From: Lamellibrachia satsuma
Taxonomy: Eukaryota > Annelida > Polychaeta > Sabellida > Siboglinidae
Assembly (NCBI GenBank): GCA_033239005.1
Contig: BSQZ01000037.1
Location: 1,627,501-1,691,500, forward strand
Reading direction: 5' to 3'
Length of the DNA: 64,000 nt
The position numbers were made by a program, and so were the translations under genes. Below, piece after piece: positions 1 to 9,047 of the stretch (positions are counted from its first letter, which is position 1; the number at the start of each line of letters is the position of its first letter). Below the pieces are notes generated by a model. It was given only the letters and a program-made list of their open reading frames with translations, was not told the origin of the DNA and did no database searches.

Positions 1-1
1 C

Positions 2-373
2 GACGACGGCGACGGCGACGACGCAGACGGCGCCAGCGCCAGCATACAGTTCGTCGTCGATGACATTTACGATACACCGACAGAAACTGTAGATATTTAC
101 GTCGTTCCCTCGACCGCACTTCCAATTCCAACATGTGATACGACGGTTGATTTGAAACTGTCGTCGGCAGACATCGGCTCCACTTTGACGGTACATTTGA
201 ACGAGACCAAACATGACAGTGACCTCTATATTGCACCCCCGAAAAGCAGTAAGCCCGTGGTTCCACCAAAACCCCCTAGACGGCGCGCTAAACCGATACG
301 TCCGGAGAATGTGTACGCAGTACCGAGAAAGGTATCCACCGTCTTATCTACGTCGAAGGACTTCGTTGCGTAG
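2..373 (+). CDS. C-terminal exon of an unidentified protein with four YxxP motifs and a polyproline motif
   Basis: The frame is open from the window edge (base 2) to TAG at 371-373, giving 123 residues; the start lies outside the window. The first ~14 residues are Asp/Gly/Ala-rich. All four tyrosines sit in the same context, acidic/Asn-aliphatic-Tyr-x-x-Pro: DIYDTP (~21-26), DIYVVP (~31-36), DLYIAP (~74-79) and NVYAVP (~103-108). Between the last two lies a proline/basic stretch, VVPPKPPRRR. YxxP, especially YDxP, is the known docking motif for CRK/NCK-type SH2 domains once phosphorylated, and PPxPPR resembles an SH3 ligand. I infer the cytoplasmic tail of a tyrosine-kinase substrate, such as a docking adaptor or a receptor tail. 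I do not recognise the protein. No splice acceptor is visible at the left edge, so the exon probably begins outside the window. Non-coding chance is small given the motif regularity. Confidence 0.6.
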   Translation, partial: DDGDGDDADGASASIQFVVDDIYDTPTETVDIYVVPSTALPIPTCDTTVDLKLSSADIGSTLTVHLNETKHDSDLYIAPPKSSKPVVPPKPPRRRAKPIRPENVYAVPRKVSTVLSTSKDFVA

Positions 374-673
374 CAGCAGCTTCCCGTCAGTTGATTGTTT
401 CCAGTAGAAAATTGTATAAAAGGTATAGACATTCAAAGTCTTGTCATACGCGGAAACGTCCAAAGAATGCATAACGCAGAGACATTGGCGGTAGATTGTT
501 GATCTACCGTCAGCGGTCGTCGATTGCGACACGTAATACAGTGTTTAGAATATATAGTTGAGTGATGTTTCAAGGAAGACATTGTGTGCCCAAGTAACAC
601 GAAATACTATAACTACAGCGGTGTGTCTTCACTCCATGCCGACACCATCAATACGCTACTGTAGACACCTGTA
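374..673. other. 3' flank of the YxxP exon, no gene seen
   Basis: Probable 3' untranslated and flanking sequence. I see no AATAAA signal close to the stop and no further coding potential. Confidence 0.4.
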
Positions 674-1061
674 GGGAATCAGCTGCGGCATTATCTCCGT
701 CCACACAACCAGCTCGGCGCCTCACGCGCCCGACCGGGAGTCAGCTGCGGCATTATCTCCGTCCACACAACCAGCTCGGCGCCTCACGCGCCCGACCGGG
801 AGTCAGCTGCGGCATTATCTCCGTCCACACAACCAGCTCGGCGCCTCACGCGCCCGACCGGGAGTCAGCTGCGGCATTATCTCCGTCCACACAACCAGCT
901 CGGCGCCTCACGCGCCCGACCGGGAGTCAGCTGCGGCATTATCTCCTTCCACACAACCAGCTCGGCGCCTCACGCGCCCGACCGGGAGTCAGCTGCGGCA
1001 TTATCTCCGTCCACACAACCAGCTCGGCGCCTCACGCGCCCGACCGGGAGTCAGCTGCGGC
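674..1061. repeat. 62-bp tandem repeat, about 6.3 copies
   Basis: Copies begin at 674, 736, 798, 860, 922, 984 and 1046; the last is partial. Units are nearly identical (single-base changes at the first and fifth copies), GC-rich, and each contains the palindrome CAGCTG plus CTCGGCGCC. The very low divergence implies recent expansion. Confidence 0.95.
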
Positions 1062-1164
1062 CTCGGGAGCTATACAACCAGTGGGTTAGAAATAGAGACT
1101 ACCATTCTGTTAGTGCACGACATTTATATATTCGTGTATCAGTTTAGTTTGTTACATGTAGGTT

Positions 1165-1233
1165 TCTTCCTTGGCTTAGCAGCTGTCGACACCAACGCTG
1201 GGGGTTGGTGCTGACACTGGATACCAAGGAAGA
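1165..1233. repeat. Imperfect inverted repeat (69-nt hairpin)
   Basis: TCTTCCTTGG (1165-1174) is the exact reverse complement of CCAAGGAAGA (1224-1233). Inside it, CACCAAC pairs with GTTGGTG around a six-base loop (GCTGGG), with a two-base mismatch flanked by a further GTC/GAC pair. It could be a foldback, a cruciform or a miRNA-like precursor; nothing identifies a product. Confidence 0.7.
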
Positions 1234-1396
1234 CGTCGATTTTGTTCATAAAATATCATCTGCCCCTACGGATAAATATTTCCTCTGAGGGTTCGTTCCA
1301 GATGCTGGAGATAGCCTTGTAAGAATAACAATTTACGGCCTGCTGTGTTTATGGACGGAATTGCCACGGCAGGTGTGTGGTGACATGTTGGTACAT

Positions 1397-1612
1397 CTAC
1401 TGGCGGAGGGGGTGATATGTTATTGAGTGGAGTTGGTGTATCTCCATGGTATATTCGGTGGAACACCAACCTGCCTTCTTTGGCCGCATAAATGAATGGC
1501 ATTCCTGCTGAATCTCATTTGGCAGACATATTCCGTCTTGGATTTCATAATGCTCTTGTAGATCATAATCGCTGGCTTGGTTTGGTATGGTAAGACTTTT
1601 TGAGGAGGCCAT
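1397..1612 (-). CDS. Unidentified small ORF (71 codons)
   Basis: An ATG at 1612 in good Kozak context (A at -3, G at +4) opens a 71-codon frame beginning MASSKSLTIP and ending TYHPLRQ. A second minus-strand frame, 1266-1502, overlaps it and reads FIYAAKEGRLVF, so a frameshifted longer protein or an exon junction is possible. I recognise no domain. It lies between the 62-bp repeat and the (GA)n tract and may well be chance. Confidence 0.15.
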   Translation of the reverse strand: MASSKSLTIPNQASDYDLQEHYEIQDGICLPNEIQQECHSFMRPKKAGWCSTEYTMEIHQLHSITYHPLRQ

Positions 1613-1668
1613 GCTACTTTTTTGCATTCTTATCTAACGTAAATGTTCGGGTCAAGTGATACCAGAGA

Positions 1669-2895
<1,227 letters not shown>

Positions 2896-3017
2896 GGCGG
2901 GCGGGAGGGAGGGTAGGAGGGAGGGAGGGAGGGAGGGAGGGAGGGAGAGAGGGAGGGAGAGGGAGGGAGGGGGAGGGAGGGGGAGGGAGGTAGGGAGGGA
3001 GGGAGGGAGGGAGGGAG
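2896..3017. repeat. (GGGA)n G-rich tract
   Basis: About 120 bp of GGGA/GGGAGG repeats with many runs of three or more guanines on the plus strand. This is a strong G-quadruplex-forming composition. Confidence 0.95.
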
Positions 3018-3149
3018 ACATCATACGAATTTATCGGGTCGTGAACTATATCGACATGTCGTTATGTCGTGATGTCGCACTTAAGGCAGCAGAACACAAG
3101 TGACGCTTTATTGCCACAAAGATTCGATCGTAACACAAGTACAATATCG

Positions 3150-3300
3150 TGTTGAACCTCGCCGCAGTTCGCTGATTTTCACACTTGGCCACGCAACGAC
3201 ATCTGTCGACGGCGGCAAGCATAGTGCTACGTTGGGAGAACAGGCTAGTCAACCGGCAGTTGAAGACGGAAACTTGGACCTGTAGAAGGTGAGTGGAAAA
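3150..3300 (+). repeat. SINE-like family X, diverged copy
   Basis: It shares ordered blocks with 23282-23552 and 24456-24750: a GATTTTCACAC block, a GACGGCGGCAA block, then CAACCGGC followed by ACCTGTAGAAGGTG. Divergence is high and the AATC-rich tail of the other copies is missing. Confidence 0.45.
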
Positions 3301-3415
3301 CAGACGTGACGGTCGGTTGTCGGTGTACCGGTTGAGGTGCAATATGCCACGGATCGTTTTTTCAAAGGTTAAACGATAAATAAAACTTTGCTTCACAAAA
3401 TAAAATTCTAATAAG

Positions 3416-3557
3416 GGCGGGCTACGCATAAATAAAACATTGTTGGACTTTCGATATACCAATGGCTTCTTTTTCCACTTCCACGATGGAATTTATCGAT
3501 TTGGTGGCAATGTTTTTAAATTTTGTGCGATATCTCTTGTTAAACATTGTTAAATCT
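3416..3557 (+). mobile_element. 5'-truncated CR1-like LINE, 3' tail only
   Basis: Matches the 3' end of the full element at 11880-12000: GGGCGGGCT..., then ACATTGTTGGACTTTCGATA, CCAATGGCTTC, and a terminal pair of TTGTTAAA-type repeats (CTTGTTAAACATTGTTAAATC). The shared end and 5' truncation are typical of LINE insertion. The copy is old, judging from many substitutions. Confidence 0.75.
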
Positions 3558-3949
3558 AGGCACAACTCTTTAATCGTGACGCAACACAGGATTGGCTAAT
3601 ACCCGTTGACACGAGAGATTAGTTGCCCAACTGGTTGGGCGACACTCTGTCGCAAGAAAATGCTGAGTTAAATTATATGCGCGTCACACGAGCAACGTGT
3701 CTAGACATTGCATGTGCAGCATATTGAATGGCGCCAACAACCATTAGAGTTCTGGTTAAAAAACACGCGGTACACCTGCGCTGGGACGCAACGGTCATTG
3801 GTTAAATTGGGTCAAGCGATACCGTATCGCCGGACTAATCGGACAACTAATCGCTGACGTGAACGGGCCTTAAACAAACGGTGTATTAGCGCCGTATATT
3901 ACATCTAAAGGTTCGTCTACACAGTATATTGAACTGGAGCAACGTGGAC

Positions 3950-4060
3950 TGACCTAAATTGCCCATGCTTCGAAACGATAGCAAGATGATTCGAACCTTG
4001 GTCCGCTCTATTGGGAGTCTGATATTGTGCTAGTGCGGTGCGCCCATTGGAGACATGTTC
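3950..4060 (-). mobile_element. tRNA-like SINE head (fragment)
   Basis: On the minus strand the order resembles a tRNA. CTAGCACAATATCAGACT corresponds to a degenerate A-box through anticodon arm, CCCAAT fills the anticodon-loop region, and GGTTCGAATCA is a near-perfect B box (GGTTCRANNCC). The acceptor stem is not complementary, so this is not a functional tRNA. The rest of the element was not delimited. Confidence 0.4.
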
Positions 4061-4318
4061 TGTCGAGCGGAATATATAAGATAGAAGAGAAGAAAAACGA
4101 AATATTTCTGGAAAAGAGAGGGCATCGGAGAAAAGGCCATTAACTTCTGTGTATCTACAATCGGCTGGCTTCACCTGTAAAAACTGTAGCAGTGATGCGG
4201 TAATATAATGATACTTGTGTAAAATAAATGTTAAATTTGCTGCAAAATCAACCTGCCCGCCTGTTTTGGAAACTGGTGACGTAGTGAGGTCTTTCCAGAC
4301 TGTGAAGAAGGTCTGGCC

Positions 4319-4434
4319 GGAAACATATGTGGCTAATAGGCCGTGTTGTCCTTCTTTAGCCTTGTTTGTTCTAAACGGAAACATATGTGGCTAATAGGCC
4401 GTGTTGTCCTTCTTTAGCCTTGTTTGTTCAAAAC
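4319..4434. repeat. 58-bp tandem duplication
   Basis: Bases 4319-4376 and 4377-4434 are almost identical, both starting GGAAACATATGTGGCTAATA; differences cluster at the junction. It falls at the 5' end of a 155-codon minus-strand ORF (3917-4384) that I consider chance. Confidence 0.95.
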
Positions 4435-5610
4435 GAAAAAGTCCGACCGGCATGCACGCAGTAGTTCTTAAAGTAATTGTAAGAATTTGTTTCAACCTAC
4501 AAACATGGTGAACTATTTAGTTAATCCATTTAAAGCAATAATGCAATTTAAAGTCAGTCGTTTTCCATGCGACGTCCACATGTATTTTGTTAAAGAAATA
4601 GTGGGATCCCGCGGTCTGAGATGAGGCTAGTGTCTCGCTAGAAAGATTCGCTACCGTCGACCGCGCCGTTTGACAGCTGCAGTCATTACTGCTCTCGCAC
4701 AACCTGACTGATGAGTTTAGACAACTCCGACCGCAAGATTACATGGCGACTCTTAGCAACAGATAACATTTAAGAGTCAGCAACACTGGTTTTTATGCAT
4801 TGTCTATATTTGCTTACAAAAATTGCCCAACAAATTTAAACAAATTATGTTTTCGGAATTGTCGCCCGAATTTAAGACAACCCATCCGTGTGGATAATTG
4901 CAGCATTCTCAACGGGTAATTACATGTTAACTTGATAAGTTGCGTGTCCGTGCCGTCATGGAGATATCGGGTGTAAATCTTACTCAAGTTGCTGTATTAT
5001 TACGTAGGCGACGCGTTTTGCACTGTCTGTGAAACATCGACTTGTTGAAACACGGGACGGTTCTGCTGGACAACTGTGAATCTTCCAGAGAATGTAGTCA
5101 AACGACTCAACACATATAGCCCTATATTTATCAAGATATGTCATACATTCATATTCTAACAATCGAAGTAAACCGTTTGAGAGTACGTAGCGCCATCTGG
5201 GCGGTTTATATTAGTTTTAGTAGAAACGACGCAGCCACGTATTAGCCCGAGGTCGCAATGCACAATAAAAAGATAGTAGAAAGCACGCACCCGAAGTCGC
5301 AGACCGAGGGCCAATACACAATAAAAATATATTCTACTATTCAACAACCAACACAAGTATCCATAGGTCTCAATTCAAGCGACCTTTGACATTTCGAACA
5401 TGCAACGAGTATTGGTTCACGTTCTTGACGCGGTTGTTTCTGGTAATACGTTTGACGTTCCCTTAATTAATCTCGAGCGTATTGATGGCATATTGGCCTG
5501 AGGCATTTGGTAAACATTGCTGTCATGGCTGTCACGTATGAACTACCAAGTTATCCCGTCCTGGGGACGGGCAGTTTTGCTAGCACTAATAACACATCCA
5601 GTGGCCATGT
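4435..5610. other. Intergenic, no gene recognised
   Basis: Short ORFs only. A weak local duplication at 5220-5340 has two GTCGCA...CAATAAAAA blocks. Nothing else was resolved. Confidence 0.4.
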
Positions 5611-6185
5611 CCACTCCTTTGGCTAAGTTGTCCCCGTATGTTTCCGTTGCGCCACTACACAGGCCCGTAGAAAGTATACTGGTAACGCCCACTCCCACTA
5701 GGGAGTGTGAACACAAGACAGACCCCGTAATTTCTATCATAGTCTTTGCAATCGAATATCTTGCTTAGTTGTCGAACGGAATTAGCCTTCGAAATCATAA
5801 TTGCTTGAGAAAATACACAATACGAATTGACTAACATGCATTTATTGCTGTGGAAAAAAGTTAGCTTTGTGCTTCGTCGCGTGTATTTCAACACTAATTT
5901 ATGATTTGTAAATTTCTATGTGTCTAAGCTGCTTTTTATGTTGTTGCATCCAGATGTTCATTATCGTTGGCTTAGTCGAAACAAACTCTAGACACATGCG
6001 TCATCGTTGTATTTCTGTAGCCATTATAGCGACCCAGACGCCGTAAATTTGCGGTTTGTAATTGATAATTGCGTATTAAAGTACACTACACTGCTTGGCT
6101 AAAAGGACTCTAGACACAGACGCCATTGTTGTGTTTGTGTAGCTAATAACGATCAAGACGCAGCGAATTAGCGGCGGTTCAGTAA
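5611..6185. repeat. Interspersed repeat family Y, copy 1
   Basis: Collinear with 31247-31985. Shared blocks in order are CTCCTTTGGCT, CCGTTGCGCC, the small palindrome CACTCCCACTAGGGAGTG, CCCCGTA followed by TCTATCATAGT, CTTGCTTAGTTGT, GAATTGACTAACATG, TTAGCTTTGTGCT and ACTCTAGACACA. The 3' part contains two copies of a ~122-bp module (ACTCTAGACACA at 5985 and 6107). No protein coding is evident; it is probably a non-autonomous transposon or other dispersed repeat. Confidence 0.85.
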
Positions 6186-6194
6186 CCTGTGCAA

Positions 6195-6262
6195 AAACCA
6201 CACACCACACACCACACCAAACCACACACGCACACACGAACACACGCATACCCGCACACACG
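6195..6262. repeat. CA/CCA-rich simple repeat
   Basis: Imperfect ACAC/CACACC-type low-complexity sequence directly after family Y copy 1. Confidence 0.8.
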
Positions 6263-6402
6263 CTCTCACGCCGCACGCTCGCATACACATTTATAGTGAA
6301 GGCACGAGTGATTGTGTTACGAAAGCAACATTGAGTAGTCAACAAATGCACAAATCTTGAGCAGCTGAACAACGCGGACTAAAGTCTGTTATTGCGAATA
6401 GG

Positions 6403-6500
6403 CCCCGTCGCCGTCACGCTTGAAAGTGTTCGAGGTCTTGTAAATAGATACACTGCTCGATTACCTCATTCGGGGTTCAAGTCCAAGCCGAATTTCACCG
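6403..6500 (+). mobile_element. tRNA-like SINE head (fragment)
   Basis: GGCCCCGTCGCCGTCACGC, then TTGAAAGTGTTCGAG, resembles a degraded acceptor plus A-box/D-arm. It is followed by CTTGTAAATAG (anticodon-loop-like) and an exact B box, GGTTCAAGTCC. Spacing is slightly longer than in a true tRNA and the acceptor ends do not pair. Confidence 0.4.
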
Positions 6501-6864
6501 GCATACTCCTGTTCCGGTCAACCGTAAACAAATCTATACCGGTGTGTGAACATGCGTGCGTGCTTAGTCACAACCCACACTAATGGATAAGTGGTTGCAG
6601 CAAATTAATGCAGTATGATAGTCAATTTAAATTTCCCATACATCAGGCTGGTAGCCAGCTTTTTACAAAGGGGGGTAATTTTTCCCCAATATATACTACA
6701 GGGGCGCCACAAGGTCATGTGGGGACACACTCTCTTAATAGACTCCAGGAGGACGCCACAAGTTTACATGGGTGTCATAGATTCCCAAACTCCAAGGGGC
6801 GTTACAAATTCACACGTATTTTTACAACACAGAGGGTGCCACAAATACTGTGAACAAAGCACTG

Positions 6865-6988
6865 TCTTCTTCTTCACTTTACTTCACTTTCCCATAAATC
6901 GTAAGGTTAGTCGGGGCACCATTGATGACTTTCTAACCAGCTCTCTCCACGTTTCCCTGTTCTCGACAGCCCTCTGGGAGTCGGGAAG
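6865..6988 (-). pseudogene. RTE-like LINE, C-terminal end of ORF (split by CR1 insertion)
   Basis: Minus-strand translation gives NLPDSQRAVENRETWRELV followed by a serine/proline-containing end. This matches the extreme C-terminus typical of RTE-type endonuclease-reverse transcriptases (DSQRAAEDRxxWR). The sequence then runs into an AAGTGAAGTAAAGTGAAG-type tail. The matching upstream part lies at 12001-13430, on the other side of the CR1-like element, so one RTE copy was split. About ten codons are missing between the halves. Confidence 0.75.
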
Positions 6989-7114
6989 GTTTTTTTTCTC
7001 ATGCGAGGTTAATAGAAGACACAGTTAGCAAGTATATTAGCCTAAAGTGTTCTTTTGATCACAAAAACAGCCTTATGCAAGGTTAACGTAGCAAACTAAT
7101 TAAAACTAAATTGT

Positions 7115-7375
7115 ATGATGGCGCCGTGCAAACGGCAGTTAAAGGCCACAAGGCACTTAATTTGTGGCAGTTGCAGTAACTGGGTGGACTTCGTCAAGTC
7201 TGGGTGCGAGAAGTCCTGGGCTGAGGTCCAGGCAGATAGTTTTTGTTTTGAGTGTAGGGGATGTATGAAGATGAAGGAACTACAGGTGGAGTTGGAAGAG
7301 CTGAGGTTGCTCGTTGTGGCAATGGTGGGAAGGGAACAGGGGGTTGTGCCAGTAGTTCCGGTGGGGGAACAGTAG
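7115..7375 (+). pseudogene. CR1-like ORF1, N-terminal zinc-finger part
   Basis: The 86-codon frame starts MMAPCKRQLK. It contains a PHD-like cysteine array, CGSCSNWV...CEKSW...CFECRGC (residues ~18-50), followed by a short Leu/Glu-rich helix (VELEELRLLVVAM). A frameshift near 7335 relative to the parallel copy at 7935-8050 ends it early. The parallel copy lacks the zinc finger. In the intact element this region would be the RNA-binding ORF1 protein acting in the retrotransposition RNP. Confidence 0.6.
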
Positions 7376-7439
7376 ACGATAAAGTGGGGAAAGACACAAG
7401 ATATGTATAGAGAGTTCACCTCAGCCTGGGAGGAAGCTG

Positions 7440-8430
7440 AGAGGAGGGAAGGTGACAGATCGTAGGGAGACAGGACGTAAGAGACGGGAAGGAAAGGAAC
7501 GGGAGGGAAGACAACCGGAGTGAAGGAGAGGGGAGTAGGGGAGACAGGAGGGAAGGAGAAGGGAGTGAGGGAGACGGGAGGGAAGACAACCGGAGTGAAA
7601 GAGAGGGGAGTAGCGGAGAGAGGAGGGAAGGAGAAGGGAGTGGGGGAGACGGGAGGGAAAACAACCGGAGTGAATGAGAGGGGAGTGGGAGAGACAAGAG
7701 CAAAGGAGTGGGAAGTGGGGAGACAGGAGCGAAGGAGACAGGAGGGAAGGGGTCAGGACAGAATGTGATGGAGGGGATCGAAAGGAAGAGTTATTCTGCA
7801 GCAGTGATAGAGTGTGTTTGTTACACAGTGTTCTCCGTATTCGCTAGGTGGCAGGTTTTTTTTCTCATGCGAGGTTAATAGAAGACACAGTTAACAAGTA
7901 TAGTTTTAGTTTTTAGTGTAGGGGATGCACGAAGATGAAGGAACTAGAGGTGGAGTTGGAAGAGCTGAGGCTGCTCGTTGTGGCAATGGTGGGAAGGGAA
8001 CAGGGGGGTTGTGCCAGTAGTTCCGGTGGGGGAACAGTAGACGATAAAGTGGGGAAAGACACAAGAGATGCTAGGGAGAGCTCACCTCAGCCTGGGAGGA
8101 AGCTGAGAGGAGGGAAGGTGACAGGTCGTAGGGAGACAGGACGTAAGGAGACGGGAAGGAAAGGAACGGGAGGGAAGACAACCGGAGTGAAGGAGAGAGG
8201 AGTAGGGGAGACAGGAGGGAAGGAGAAGGGAGTGGGGGGAGACGGGAGGGAAGACAACCGGAGTGAAGGAGAGGGGAGTAGCGGAGACAGAAGGGAAGAA
8301 GAAGGGAGTGGGGAGACGGGAGGGAAAACAACCGGAGTGAAGGAGAGGGAGTGGGAGAGACAAGAGCAAAGGAGTGGGAAGTGGGGAGCACAGGAGGGAA
8401 GGGGTCAGGACAGAATGTGATGGAGGGGAT
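7440..8430 (+). repeat. G/A-rich minisatellite inside duplicated CR1 ORF1
   Basis: Two blocks (about 7440-7790 and 8085-8430) of purine-rich units built on GGAGACAGGAGGGAAGGAG / GACAACCGGAGTGAAGGAG. In frame they encode GVGETGGKEK- and TGGKTTGVKE-type repeats. The blocks belong to the two copies of the ORF1 5' half and are separated by ~40 bp of non-repeated sequence plus a second 5' leader. Confidence 0.85.
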
Positions 8431-9025
8431 CGAAAGGAAGAGTTATTCTGCAGCAGTGATAGAGGGGGTGAGGAAGAGAGCGAGGGTGTTTGTGGGGGAT
8501 TCGATAGTTAGGAAGACTGACAGAGTCTTAAACAAGGGAGATGATGTGGTGGTCTGCTTGCCTGGAGCCAAAAGAGGGGCGATTACTGAGAGGGTAAAAA
8601 ACATCGTAGGCTCGGGTAAGGGTGGATCTGTTTTAGTACACGTAGGGACAAATAACGTAGAGAGGGAGGGTACAACTGCCATAGTTAGGAAATATAGGCA
8701 GTTGGTCAGAACACTAAAACAGACGCGGGTTGAGCAGGTAATAATGTCAGGGATTTTACCTGTAATGGGCAGGAGGGGTCACAAATACCGAAATTGTCGG
8801 GGGATGGCAATTAACATGTTAGTCCAGAAGGTATGTAGGGAAGAGGAAGTTGAATTTGTGGATTTATGGGGAAGTTTTGTTGGGAGGGCTGATATGTACA
8901 TGAAGGATGGGCTTCATTTAAGTGGAAAGGGGGCGGCAGTATTCGCGGACAAACTTTCAGCAGCAGTAGATAGCGACTTGGGTACAATGACAAATATTTT
9001 TGGAAGTAAACATTCTTTAAACTAG
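8420..9025 (+). pseudogene. CR1-like ORF1, SGNH/GDSL esterase domain
   Basis: The frame from ATG 8420 to TAG 9023-9025 gives ~200 residues. SGNH hallmarks are present: FVGDSIVRK (nucleophile Ser in the GDS block), VHVGTNN (block III-like) and KDGLHLSGKGA (catalytic Asp/His DxxH block near the C-terminus). Esterase-type ORF1 C-termini are established in CR1-clade elements. The domain looks intact and catalytic residues are kept, but the upstream part of ORF1 is in another frame, so the full protein is broken. ORF2 begins about 20 bp further on. Confidence 0.7.
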
Positions 9026-9047
9026 AAGTGCAGGGGGTTACCTAGAG

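Noticed and set aside
3917..4384. 155-codon minus-strand ORF
   Set aside because: No recognisable domain; it overlaps a tRNA-like SINE fragment and starts within a 58-bp tandem duplication, so it is probably chance.
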